NCBI GenBank assembly: GCA_029204225.1
Contig: CM055110.1
Coordinates: 21,496,988-21,560,987 of the forward strand
Source of the DNA: Diphasiastrum complanatum
Lineage: Eukaryota; Streptophyta; Lycopodiopsida; Lycopodiales; Lycopodiaceae
Length of the DNA stretch: 64,000 nucleotides
Direction: 5' to 3'
Part shown: positions 1 through 12,002 of the stretch, piece after piece
Layout of the letters: every line of letters begins with the position of its first letter
How positions within the stretch are numbered: the first letter of the stretch is position 1
Notes under the pieces: model-generated
What the model saw: only the letters and a program-made list of their open reading frames with translations
What the model was told of the DNA's origin: nothing
Database searches by the model: none
Made by a program: the position numbers and the translations under genes

Positions 1-131
1 TTTTTCACCTTTTTCACCTATTAGAATTTACATGTAAATATGCAGACTGTGCGACAATGTGAGTGAAAATGTAGCACGAATGGAGGCAGATTAAAATGGG
101 ATTTAGGAGAGTAGAGGAAATAAATCCAACG
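1..131 (-). repeat. Partial 3' LTR of copia element 1
   Basis: Reading the minus strand, the polyprotein stop is followed by a purine tract (AAGAAAGGG) and then CGTTGG, which I read as a decayed TGTTGG LTR start. The 5' LTR of the same element ends in CCAACA, giving the matching short inverted repeat. The LTR is cut by the window edge, so only its first 131 bases are present. Confidence 0.55.
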
Positions 132-138
132 CCCTTTC

Positions 139-3100
139 TTAATCTGGATCCGTGAATGCCTTGATCTTCATACTAAGTAATGGACAAAATTTGTTGTGTG
201 CATTAACACTGAGTGCTTTCGTAAAAATGTCTTCAACCATCTCCTGCGTTCTGCAGTACGTTAAGCTAACCTCCTTGTTGAGAACCTTGTCCCTGATGTA
301 GTGATATCTGCTTTCAATGTGCTTACTCCTAGAGTGAAATATAGGGTTGGCCGCTAAGGCAATAGCACTCCGATTATCACAAAATAAAATTGTAGGGCTG
401 TATGATGCAGATTAACATCTGACAGTAAATTTCTCAACCAAAATGCTTCCTTAATAGATTGAGAAGCGGCAATGTATTCTGCTTCTGTAGAAGAAAGTGC
501 GATAGAGGTTTTCTTACGACTGTTCCATGAGATAGGACCGCCGTTGAAGAAGAATGTAAATCCAGATGTGGATTTACGATTTTCTACATCTCCTCCCCAG
601 CTTGCATCAGAATAACCACTGAGCTGATGAAGATTGTCATTGCTGACATCTCCATAGCAGATGCACTGGTCCATGGTAGCTCAAATATATCTCATGACTC
701 TTATGAGAGCCTTCCAATGGGTAATGCCAGGATTAGCCATGTATTGGCTGAGTGAGCTCACTACAAAAGAGATATCTAGTCTTGTACAGACCATTGCATA
801 CATGAGAGATCCAAGTATCGATCAATACAGATACTCTCTCATCTACTCTTTTTCCTGCTTGGTCTGGGGACATTGGTCCTTTGACAGATGCAGGTCTGGA
901 TACATTGGTGAGTGAGCTAATTTAAAATTCATTAGATTGTATCTGTTAAGAACATTGTGAAGATACCTTTGTTGAGTGATATAAATCAGTCGCTTCGCTC
1001 TGCCTCCGTGGATCTGAATTCCCAGACAGAAGTGGGCTTCTATCAGATCAGTCATGTCGAACTCTGAAAACAGCATCTGCTTCGAATCCTTGACCATATT
1101 GGTATTGTTGCTGAAGAGCAACGTATCATCCACGTATAAGGTGATGATAATGAAGGATTGTTGTACTGACTTGAAATAGACATTGCAATCAGCAGTGCTT
1201 GGTTTAAATCCTTGTTCAATGAGGATAATTGATCCTCTGAAATAAAGCTCTGGCAGACTGTTTCAAGTCGTACAGTGCTTTGGGGAGTTTACAGACATGA
1301 TTTTTCATACCTTCCAAAATGTATCCTTCGGGCTGGATCATGTAGATGTCTTTTTGTATAACTCCATTCAGATAGGCTGTTTGTACATCAAGTTGATGCA
1401 CTTCGAGGTCGGCAGCTGCAGCATAAGACATGAGCATTCGGATCGATGAATGTTTGACTACTGGACTGAAAGTCTCGCTGTAGTTGACGTTCGGGATCTA
1501 TGTGAAACCTCGTGCTACCAGTCTTGCCTTCCTTCGATCAATTGCTCCATTGGCATTGTATTTGATCTTAAAGATCCATTTGCAATCAATGATATTGCAG
1601 TCAATAGGAGTTTCGACTAATGACCATGTCTGGTTCTTGATCAGAGAAGATTGCTCTCTGTCCACAGCTTCTCTCTAGAGATCAGAGTTTGATTGGCTGA
1701 GTGCCTCTTCGACTATCGTCGGTTCCTATATCAAGAGATAGGCAGACTCAAGAGTATACCTTGTGGGCTGTGTGCGCACTCAACTTGATCTTCTGGGAGG
1801 ATTTGACTGATGTACCGCTCCTGGGACTTGTTGCTAGGTAGTAGTAACATCTTTGTCTGATTCGCTGTCTTGAAGTGGGTCAATAATAAACATGCCTAAG
1901 CCAGAAGCTCGGACTGTCGAGTCAAAGGCAGGTGATGAAGGTTCCCCTGGAGCAATATCCTTGCCTTTGAGGTCGATGAACTGATCCTCGATAAAGACTG
2001 TATCCCGACTATACAAAGTTTGCTGGGTATCAGGATCATACAACTTATAAGTATTATCAGACGAAGTATATCCGATCAGGATGGTCTTGAGACCTTGGAA
2101 GTCCAATTTCTTCCTCGTGTCTTTTGGGATCTGCGCGTAGGCAATGCACCCAAACACTCTTAGGTTCTTCAAAAAAGACTTAGAGCTTGTCCACACCTCG
2201 TGGGGTGTCTTGCCTGAGAGGGCCTTGGTCGAACATCTGTTCTGGATGTAAGCTGTAGTGGAGACAACTTCAGCCCAAAATCTCTTGGGAAATGATGCAT
2301 GCGATAGCATACATTTGGCAGATTCAACCAAGGTACGGTTCTTCCTCTCGGCTAAGCCATTTGACTGAGTACTGTAAGGAGTGATGAATTGCTGATCAAT
2401 GCCTTGGCTCTGGCTGTACTCCTTAAACTCGATAGAGATATATTCTCCACCGTTGTCTCACCTGAGGGCCTTGATCGTCCTTCCAGTCTCCTTTTCTGCA
2501 CGCTCCTTGAAGATTCTGAAGCAGTTGAAGGCTTTTGATTTCTTCTCTATAAAATACACCATAGTCCTTCTGGAAAATTCATCAATAAAGGTTATAAAAT
2601 ACTTGGCATCCTTCAGCGAAGGATTTTTCATCGAGCCACAAATGTCTGAATGTACAACATCTAGCAATTCTCTAGCAGTATGCTGATGGCTTTATCTAAA
2701 TGGTTTTCTCGTTTGTTTACCAACTAGACAATTTTGACAGACAGGTAACTCGACATTTTCGCGAGGATAGTCGAGATCAAGAACATTATATTGTCTAGAC
2801 ATTTGTTGTACATCAATATGATTCAAATGACCAAGTCTGTAATGCCAAAGTAAACCTTTATTTGCATGAATAGAAGTACTGAGAGCCTGACTTGAGGCAG
2901 AAACACAATGACTTAATCTATACAAATATTCATGCCTCTTTTTGAGTGCTAGGATCTTGTCTGTCCTATCAACTACTTTGCATTGATCACATTCGAATTA
3001 TACTCTAAGTCCTAGATCTGTGATTCTTCTTACAGAGAGAAGATTCATAGATAAATTTGGTACATACAAGACTTTAGATAGTAGCTTAGATTGATCATTT

Positions 3101-4072
3101 GCAAAACTTAATCTTATAGTGCCTTCACCTTTATTAGCTTGTGTGCTATTGTCGCCAAGGTGAACAAATTTCTGGGTACTGTAAGGTGTATAGGACTCGA
3201 AACAGCCAATGAGACTAGTCATATGCTGAGTGGCTCCGGAATCCAGGAACCAAGAATTGTTGCCAGATGCTCCTTGATGGCTGGTCATGAAGGCATCATG
3301 ATAGTATTCGACAATCTTGAATTTCGTGGTTGTTTCGCTTGCAGTATCTGCAAAACAACTTCTTCTTTGTCTGCGGATTCGACTGTTCCTTGTGCTGAGC
3401 TAGTTTCTGGTCTGACTTTGATTGCTTCGGGCCTTTCTTCTTTTTTTGCTTTGTCGTGCTCTTGTTGGTGTATAAGGTGTGAGAATCAGCTGAGGAACTT
3501 GAGGTTTCGTTCCTCCGTGTGTCTTCCTGCAACAACATAGTAATGACTCTTGAAAGAGTCAATTCTGGATGAGTCGTGATGATCATCACCCAGCTGTCGT
3601 AAGAGCTTGGAAAGCTTGTAAGCAGTTGCATGACTGCGTCTTGATCGTCTATTACAGATCCGACAGTGGCTCTTTGTCTTAGCAGGTTCTTGAATTGATT
3701 AATGTGATTTTGTAGAGAATCACCATTCGTCATCTTGAGGGAGTAGAATTTCTTCCTGAGATGTAGCTTGGAAGCTATATCTTGCACTTCGTATAATGTG
3801 CTCAAGATGTCCCAGACTTCTTTCGATGTCTAAGCCTCGAATACATGGCCGATCTGGGTATCCGTGATATTGAGGATGATCAGTGCAAAAGCCTTTCCAT
3901 TCTTTAGCTTCCATCTGGTGATTGCTGCGTCGTCTGCTTTGGGTTTCCCTTCTGCACCTATAACAACGTCATACAATTCTTTAGCCATTAGTACAGTTTT
4001 CAATTTCCACAGAGGGTAATTTGCTCCATCAAGCTTGTCCATGACGTGATTGGCTTTCCCTTGGGAATCCAT
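139..4072 (-). pseudogene. Decayed Ty1/copia gag-pol (element 1)
   Basis: This is the polyprotein of a Ty1/copia retrotransposon, which makes capsid, protease, integrase and reverse transcriptase/RNase H for copying the element through RNA. From high to low coordinate I see Gag starting at 4072, a CCHC knuckle (CRYCKRNNHEIQDC), the protease motif WFLDSGATQHM near 3240, the GAG-pre-integrase motif LLWHYRLGHLN near 2840, integrase (HSDICG, FIDEFSRR, then the C-terminal SRDTVFIED segment), reverse transcriptase (YLNGVIQKDIYM; DDTLLFSNN near 1120) and RNase H (DASWGGD, SSTEAEYIA). Several frameshifts and stops break it, so no working protein is possible. The domain order integrase before RT identifies copia rather than gypsy. 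Confidence 0.93.
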
Positions 4073-4216
4073 GTGGAAGAATTAGTCTAAGTGATAGGGA
4101 AAACTATCAGTGACTTAAGTATGAAAATCTGATACTGAAAATACAGAACGAGAAAACAATTACTCTATCGGCTAGTAGAGTCTTGTACTGTAGAAGCTTA
4201 TCAAGCTATGAAAATA

Positions 4217-4228
4217 GCTTTGATACCA
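4217..4228 (-). other. Primer binding site of element 1
   Basis: The minus strand reads TGGTATCAAAGC, one base from the canonical initiator-tRNA-Met primer site TGGTATCAGAGC of plant copia elements. It lies directly inside the 5' LTR end CCAACA. Confidence 0.8.
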
Positions 4229-4764
4229 TGTTGGAAAAGAGGGGATTAAGAGATCAGTCATGTGTGAGAAACGAAAATAGCTCAAAAAGAAAGACGAACA
4301 CAAACGAGAAACGAAACTCGAACGAAAAGTGTTTGTGGGCAGCGGAATGAGCTACATGACTCTTTTCCTAAGCATGACCATGCCTATCAGAGATGAATAG
4401 GGCATTAGTGATAGAAATCACGGTCGTTCTGATTACGTAGACAAATGTTAATTGAACACCAGAAGAGCAACCTTTTGCGAACAGCTAGACAAATTAATTG
4501 TCGTGAAAGATTCGCGAAGAGAGAGACTTTGCTCGATTGATAATCAATCGCGAACGATTTGCGAAAGACAAGACTAAAAAAAATTAGTCGTCAAAACTGA
4601 TTACCAGTTTGAGTAATTAGACAAGTCAGACAAAATGAAAACAAGCATAACAATACTGACACAGATCTGAATGCAGAACAAAGTGCTGTTATCATACACC
4701 CTAATAATGCGGTAGAGCACAAGACAATAGCGGGCAAAACCGCGTGCTCTACAAAGCTAATTCA
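4229..4764 (-). repeat. 5' LTR (R-U5 part) of element 1, U3 replaced
   Basis: This segment lies outside the primer site and ends (minus strand) in CCAACA, as expected for an LTR. The expected U3 start, which should match the 3' LTR copy at 1-131, is absent. Instead the sequence changes at 4764/4765 into the U3 of element 2. The rest is non-coding. Confidence 0.6.
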
Positions 4765-5112
4765 CTATATATACATGATCCATCACGGTTTTGGGCAGGT
4801 ATGAGTAGCCCTAAACCTATCCCTAATGCTAATTTTGGTGGATCTTTCATCCCTACCAAGTTAGGGTTGGAATCTTGGAGATCCCTCAACAATGCAAAAA
4901 CTACCAAAAATAGCTCCTATTTTTTTTTCCCTTGTATCTAAGCATAATTTGGACTCATTCCAAAGGTTCTAACACTTAGGTCTACTTGAGAACATCCTTA
5001 TGAATGGAATCCTATGCTATTTGGCACGTGTGACAAGCCACATCATGACCATCTAACTATTTACAAGTCATATGACCAAAACTAGTCAAGCTAGAATTGT
5101 GAATTTTTAACA
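4765..5112 (-). repeat. Partial 3' LTR (U3 half) of copia element 2
   Basis: This matches 10209-10555 almost base for base, with about eight differences and a one-base length change by eye, roughly 2 percent. It includes a TATATATA box at its low-coordinate edge. It lacks the other half of the LTR (9874-10208 in the full copy). A purine tract in the minus strand (GAGGAGGAG) precedes the LTR start TGTTAAAAATTC, so this is the 3' LTR. Confidence 0.85.
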
Positions 5113-5126
5113 CTCCTCCTCACTAT

Positions 5127-8100
5127 CTAGCTTGGTTCAATCATTGCTTTACTAATCACTCCAAGTGATGATCTGAACTTCATAAAAGGTGTCTTTTGAA
5201 GTGGTTTAGTAAGTAGATCAGCTACACATTCATTGCTTGGAACATGCTCCAAAGCAATCTCCTTGGCTTGCAGCATTTCTCTCACAAAGTGATGGCATAT
5301 CTCAATGTGCTTAGATCTTGCATGGAAGATTGGGTTAGATGCAAGGTGTTGGGCTGATATATTGTCATTGTAGATGATTGGTGCCTCCTCTGAATCCATG
5401 ATCTTTAGCTCCACCAATAATCTCTTGATCCAAAGTACCTCCTTTTTAGTTGTCAAAGCTTTGTACTCGGCCTCGGTTGAAGATAGAGATATAGTTTCTT
5501 GCTTTTTTGAAAGCCATGAAACCACACCTTCTCCTATGAAAGTTGAATAGGCACTTGTTGATTTCCTATCCCTCTTGTCCCCTGCAAAATCTGAATCACT
5601 AAATGCATGAAGGTTAATCACATCTCCTCTATATAGAATCCCAAAATCCAATGTACCCGAGATGTATCTTAGAATCCTCTTAGCCTTTTTCCAATGGATA
5701 TTCAATGGCTTTTGCATGGATTGGCTCAACCTACATACACTAAAGCTAAGATCTGGTCTAGTTATAGTGATCCACATTAAGGAACCTATAAGTTGCCTAA
5801 ACAAAGTGATGTCCATAAAGGATCTTTCATCATCTTCATTTGGCACTTTTACATCTTGTTCCATTGGTGTGTCAACACTTTTGCATACTTCCATCTTAAA
5901 CTTCTTAAAAAGACTTTGAGCATAGTTTACTTGACTTATAAAGATAAAATCAGACCCTCTAAGTACTTCTATGCCTAAGATGAAGTGAAGACACCCTAGA
6001 TCTACCATCTTGAACTCTAAGGATAGATCTATCTTGACTTTTTCAATACCATCAACACTATTTCCACTAATGATGATGTCATCTACATAAATGAGTAAAA
6101 GTACAATACCAACATCATCAAACTTAATGTAAAGAGTGGGATCATATTCACTTTGAACAAAAGAAAGTGAAATAAGATAGCAATGTAGTCTTGAATTCCA
6201 AGATCTCGAGGCTTGCTTCAAGCCATAGATGCTTCTTTGGAGATGGCATACTTTGTTCTCCATTCCATGCTTGATGAACCCTTGTGGCTGCTCCATATAG
6301 ATATCCTCTTCGAAAAAACCATTCAAGAAAGCATTAGAGACATCCATTTGACATAGAATCCATCCAAAATGTGATGCAAGTGCAATGATTAGCCTTATTG
6401 TGACCATCTTGGCCACGGGTGCAAAAGTTTCCTCATAGTCTATCCCTCTCTCTTGAGCATAACCTTTTGCAACTAATCTTGCTTTATGTTTGTTAACACT
6501 CCCATTTGCATTCAACTTAAGCTTGAAGACCCACTTGCATCCTATTACATTCCTTTGAGGTCTCTCAACAAGCAACCAAGTTTCATTCTCAATCAAGACA
6601 TCATACTCATCCAACATAGCTTTATACCATTCTTTGGAGTTCAATGCATCTTCAACATTAGATGGTTCTTCAAAACTAGATAAAGCATAAGAAGTGGATG
6701 AGATACCCTCAACTTGCTGTCCTTTGCCTTGATATGTGAGCCTTGATGGCTCCACTTTTTCCCTTGAAGATCTCCTTGGTGTGATAGGTGGGTTTGGTGC
6801 TTGCTCCTCCATGAGCTCCTCCTCAAAACCAAGATCTTGCTCCTCAGCCATCTTCTTCTTGATTGTTGGAGCACTTGAACCTTCTTCAAGCATATGCATA
6901 TGATGTTCATCAAAGATGACATCCCTTGAAACAACAAATTTGTTCAAGGATGGGAGATAGACTTTGTAGCCCTTGCTTGAGCTTGCATATCCAAGCATGA
7001 TCCCTCTTGTGGAAGATGGATCCTCCTTGGTTCTTGTTTCCAATGGCACATGCACATAACATATACACCCAAAAACTTTCAAGTGATTAAGGTTGGGTTT
7101 CTTTCCATACAACATCTCATAAGGAGTTTTGCCTTCAATTGCTTTGCAAGACACCCTATTCATCAAGTAGTTTGCACATACAAGAGACTCACCCCAAAAG
7201 GATTTGGGAAAACAAGCATCTAATCTTAAAGCCTTAGAACATTCACATAATGTTCTATTCCTTCTTTCAGCAACTCCATTTTGTTGAGGAGTGTAAGGAC
7301 AAGAAGTCTCTTTCTTGATCCCTTCCTCCTCACAAAAGACCTTGAACTCATTGGAGATGAATTCTCCACCATTGTCACTTCTAAGAATCTTGATGCTATG
7401 ATTATGATGCTTTTCCACAAACAACTTGAACTTTACAAAAGTATCAAATACTTGAGACTTGAAGGAAAGTAAGAACACCCAACAATATCTTGATTAGTCA
7501 TCAATGAAGGTTAAAAACATGGATGAACCTCCATAAGATTTGGTGCTAGCAATGTGCACATCCGAGTGTATGAGTTCAAGAGGATGAGATGACTTTGTGA
7601 TGGAGTTAGGAAACACCTTCTTATGTGCCTTGGATAAGGCACAAGCTTCACAAACCTTGTCTTCCTTCCCAATAGACCTTGGTAGGCCTAAAGCATACTC
7701 CTCCTTGATCATAGCCTCCATGGAACCCACGTTGACATGTCCAAGTCTTTTGTGCCATAAAGTAAAGGTAGATATCTTGCTCTTCTCGGCCAACATGACA
7801 ACATTAGTATCCACAAATGCATCCAACTTATAAAGTTTGCCAAGTCTAGTGCCCTTAGCCACTATCTTACCCTTCTTCTTGATGAAACATTCATTTGAAG
7901 CAAAGTCAACTCTTAGTAGATTCTTTGTTATTGTAGGAATGTACAAAACACCTTCTATGTTGATCTTTTTGGAAGATCCTAAGCAAAGGGGAATGCTACC
8001 AACTCCTTCAATCTTACAAGCTTCATCATTTGCTGTATAGATAGACTTTATAGGTCCATCATAAGATAAGAGAGAAGAGAAAAACTCCCTTTTACTAGTC

Positions 8101-9062
8101 ATGTGTGAACTAGCACCCGAGTCAATCCACCAAGGATCTTCTCCTTTGAAGCTTGTTGAAGAAAATATGGACATCATGAGAGAGTCCTCATGTGAACTCT
8201 CCTCCTCCTCCTCTTTGCTCATGTTGGCTTGGCTTTGATCTTGCTTCCTCTTGAAGCATTCCGAGGCATAATGCCCCATCTTGCTACAATAGTAGCACTT
8301 CACCTTTGATTTGTCCTTCTTGACTTTGGTGGTTGATGGAGATGCCTTTGAGGGTCCTTCTTGATCCTTAAGCTTTGTAGACTTCTTGAATGTTGATCCT
8401 TTGCCTTTGGACTTGCCTTTGCCTTTGGTGAAGAGAGCTTGGTCATCTCCACCTTGGATGGAAAGCCTATCCATCCTCTCTTGCATTTGGCTCCTTCTTG
8501 ATTCCTCGGCCATGAGTGTGCCTTGGAGTTCTTCAAGTATGGGTAGCTTACCCATAATTGCATATCCCTGAACCAAATTGTCAAATTCAAAGCTTAGTCC
8601 ATTCAATATGAGTTGAACAAGCTCTTCATCCTTGATAGGATCACCTATAAAGGCTAGCTCTTTGTTCAATTCCTTTACTCTTAGGACAAAAGTATGTGCA
8701 CTCTCTCCTTTCTTTTGATAGCTTCTATAGATTTGATTCTTCAAAGCTAACATTCTAGTTTGGTTCTTGGATTCATAGACCTTTTGCAAGGTCTCCCAAG
8801 CATCTTGAGCTGAAGTGCAATCTCCTACCTCTCTTAAGAGTTCATTTGCAACATTCATTTTTATGCAATGTAGTGCAATATTGCACCTCTTGATGTATTT
8901 GGCTTTTTCTTGAGGATGAATAGGTTCACCCTCCTTACCATTTACAATTTCCATCAGATCTTGCATGATCATGATGGATTCCATTCTAACTTTCCATATG
9001 GAATAGTTAGTTTTGTTGAGCCTTTCATTAGTATCCAAAAGATATGCATTTATAGATGCCAT
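5127..9062 (-). pseudogene. Nearly intact Ty1/copia gag-pol (element 2), single stop
   Basis: This is one open frame of 1312 codons, broken only by a TAA at 7494-7496 inside the integrase core. The neighbouring residues are FIDD before and SRYCWVF after the stop, where the family has a Tyr. Domains in order are Gag (UBN2 type, opening near NYSIWKVRMESI), the CCHC knuckle CYYCSKMGHYASEC, protease WWIDSGASSHM, GAG-pre-integrase LWHKRLGHVN, integrase (IHSDV, DNGGEF, NGVAERRNRT), reverse transcriptase (ARLVAKGYAQ, FLNGFFEEDIYMEQP, LIYVDDIIISGN) and RNase H (DSDFAGD, SSTEAEYKA, LADLLTKPL-like end). The start Met at 9062 gives the usual MASINAYLL opening. This is a young or recently active element, just inactivated by one nonsense change. 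Confidence 0.95.
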
Positions 9063-9861
9063 CTAGTCTCCTAATCAAGGACTTGACACAAATGAAGGTT
9101 ACTTCTATTGATTTGATTGAAGGTCTACCTTATCCCACTTCTTAGGGACCTGAAAAGATCAGTAATAGACTTCCTATAAAGATCTAAGAATGATCTCTAA
9201 CAAAATCAAATCATAGAATACTAGAAACAATGCACTTGCTTGATTGAAGTAGACAATATTAGTAGAATTGCCCCTCTTTCTATAAAGAACATTAAAGTTT
9301 CCAAATGATCTGATCAAGAGTGAATTTCAGCAACCTAATATACTTCCAAAATCACTTGTAAAAGATCTAAATGGAACTTAATGAGGATGCAACACAATCT
9401 ACTATCCAATCACAAGCAAAAAATGATCAAAATTGATGAAAAATTGATCTAATTTGGTGCATAAGTCAAGCAATGGTTGGACTGAACCTAAATAACTTTA
9501 GGAGGTGCCTACTACACCTTAGAACAGCCTTGAAGAGTCCCCAAAACTCTGATCTTCCCTCTCCTTGAATGCTAGAAAGTCTCCTCTATGAAATCACCTC
9601 CAAAACTCGCTTAGAAATCAATGCTTGGAGCAAGCAAAACTTGCTATCTTGGTAATGTGAATTGAATTCAACTTTGCCTCTGGTTTTAGACACCTAAACA
9701 CCTGCAAATGAAGTCACACAACACCAATCTCCAATGTATTTGACTCACTTTGAGTTCTAGAATCAATACTAGATGCTAAGATCCAATCTACACAAGATTT
9801 AGATCAAAAATTGTGATCAAATTGAATGAAAACCAAGGATTTAGCTCATTTCAGCCTTTAG
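9063..9861 (-). other. 5' leader of element 2
   Basis: This is the non-coding stretch between the primer binding site and the Gag start codon. I see no reading frame or structured element in it. Its length is normal for the packaging leader of copia elements. Confidence 0.7.
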
Positions 9862-9873
9862 GCTCTGATACCA
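9862..9873 (-). other. Primer binding site of element 2
   Basis: The minus strand reads TGGTATCAGAGC, the exact initiator-tRNA-Met primer site of plant copia elements. It directly abuts the LTR end (minus strand ...TTTTTACA). Confidence 0.92.
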
Positions 9874-10555
9874 TGTAAAAATTACAACAAATAAGGATCC
9901 TAAAACACTTGAAATGATGAGGGAAACAATAGATTATGATTTCATAAGATTAGCACAAGTTGAACCATCAAAATCCATCAAAAATCTATGCTTGAACCTC
10001 ACTAAATGGCCCAAATCCTTGAAGAAGGCTTCACACATGTGAAAGTACGGCCTCCCACAGTCTGACTACTGTACTCCAGACCTACATTCAATCCTGTAAT
10101 CATTAGTAATCACAAGTGCTCAAACAATTATGAACATAGAGAGCAATTGCACCATTATGAGAGAAAAAACATGAAATTGCTTGATTGATTTTGGTGAGAT
10201 ATCATCACCTATATATACATGATCGATCACGGTTTTGGGCAGGTATGAGTAGCCCTAAACCTATCCCTAATGCTAATTTTGGTGGATCTTTCATCCCTAC
10301 CAAGTTAGGGTTGGAATCTTGGAGATCCCTCAACAATGCAAAAATTACCAAAAGTAGCTCCTATTTTTTCTCCCTTGTATCTAAGCATAATTTGGACTCA
10401 TTCCAAAGGTTCTAACACTTAGTTCTACTTGAAAACATCCTTATGAATGGAATCCTATGCTATTTGGCACATGTGACAAGCCACATCATGACCATCTAAC
10501 TATTTACAAGTCATATGACCAAAACTAGTCAAGCTAGAATTGTGAATTTTTAACA
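9874..10555 (-). repeat. Complete 5' LTR of element 2 (682 bp)
   Basis: On the minus strand it runs from TGTTAAAAATTC to AATTTTTACA, with imperfect inverted ends. Half of it recurs at 4765-5112. A TATATATA box near 10210-10217 fits the U3 promoter. The outer flank at 10556 is the integrase region of another copia element, so element 2 sits next to or inside an older copy. Confidence 0.9.
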
Positions 10556-11415
10556 GTCCATGTTTGGTTCTTGATAAGAGATGACTACTCTTTATCCATA
10601 GCTTCTTTCCAGAGATCGGAATCGGGCTGTAACTGAGTGCCTCTTCGACAATAGTCGGCTCCTAAACAAGATAGACTGCAGACTCGTCAATATACCTGAT
10701 AGGTGGTCTGCTAGTTCTTCACGATCTTCTGGGGAATAAAGGAAGTTGATCACTTTCATCATGCTGTAGTTGCTGAACTGCAACATCATCATCTTCGGAT
10801 TCGCATGTTGTTCGCCGGAAGTCGATGAGCTTGGACCTTTGATAAGAATAGTCGACTGCAGAATTGGAAAGTTCAATGTGTCGGATGAAACCAAAGAGTC
10901 GGCTACATGGGCTTTGTCTTTTTCCTTGAGGTCGATAAACCGATCTTCGATGAATATGACATGCCGGCTAACGAATATCTTCGACTCGATAGGATCGAAC
11001 AACTTGTAGGCTTGATCTAAAGTAGTGTAGTTGATGAAAATACATTTGATGCTCTAGAAGTCAAGCTTCTTCCTGAGATCACGAGGAATCTGCGCATAAG
11101 CAGTACATCCAAAAACTCATAAATTTGATAAAGAAGGTTTGGTACCTATCCAAACTTCGAAAGGTGTTTTGTCTGAGAGACCTTTAGTAGGACATCTGTT
11201 CTGAATATAGGTTGATGTTGAAATAACTTTAGTCCAGAAGGACTTCGGAAGTGTCGCATGCGATAACATGCACTTTGCCAATTCGACTAAGGTTCTGTTC
11301 TTTCTCTCAACAAGACCATTTGACTAAGGCGAATAGGAGGTAATGTATTGTCGCTCAATGTCGTTGTTAAGGTAGTACTCCTTGAATTCGGTGGAGATGT
11401 ATTCTCCCCCTTTGT
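10556..11415 (-). pseudogene. Copia integrase-region fragment (element 3)
   Basis: This fragment is closely related to element 1. Its integrase C-terminal segment (SRHVIFIEDRFIDLKEKDKA) lines up with the SRDTVFIEDQFIDLKGKD segment of element 1 near 1960-2010. It also includes the variable linker and, at higher coordinates, more of the integrase. It is broken by stops. It ends near 11415 in unrelated DNA and has no RT downstream, because element 2 begins there. Confidence 0.85.
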
Positions 11416-11717
11416 CGGAATCGAATTCGGCACCCAAACATTTGAGATTTCTGAATCATTAGCAATTGACTTGAGTAGTTGGATTACTCCTGGTTAAAAG
11501 TTAATTGCTTAAATAAGCAGTGCGGAGAAAATTCACCAAGAACTGTTTGTTTTAATCTATATTGCTGTTAAGACACATGTGATTCATCAGGATTCATCAG
11601 TAAAAGTTGTGTGCATTAAATATAGAAAATTCTTGATATAGAATATTTCTCGAATGAGAAATAGACTCTAAGTTATTGACTGTATCCTAGTGAGCTCATA
11701 TTGAATGACAAAGGTTA

Positions 11718-11999
11718 CGGCTAAAAACATGGTTTGGTGGTACAAAAAAAAATCCATTTTTCATTGTACCTTTTGGTAGTACATTTCACTTTTTGGGAAT
11801 TTTGGAGGGAGCTTGATAGATGCTACCCACGAGTTAATGCAATGAAGGTGTCCCTAGTACTGATGGGCCTACCCTCTTGTAGTGGGGGGTAAGTGGTGGG
11901 CCTACTCTCTCTCCTCCAATAAAAATGTAGTGTATTTCTATCCAAAAAAGGTAGTGTCCTTGACAGTCCATGTTGTACCACCAAACTATGCTTTTAGCC
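11718..11999. mobile_element. MITE with 27-bp terminal inverted repeats
   Basis: The ends GGCTAAAAACATGGTTTGGT (11719 on) and the reverse complement of 11973-11999 match over 27 bases with two mismatches. The trinucleotide TTA flanks both sides (11715-11717 and 12000-12002), with one extra C on the left. A TTA/TAA duplication, small size and no coding content point to a PIF/Harbinger (Tourist-like) MITE. Confidence 0.65.
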
Positions 12000-12002
12000 T
12001 TA

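Noticed and set aside
11423-11433. GAATTCGGCAC, resembling a cDNA cloning adaptor
   Set aside because: Only eleven bases match, within a natural repeat boundary. There is no vector sequence around it.
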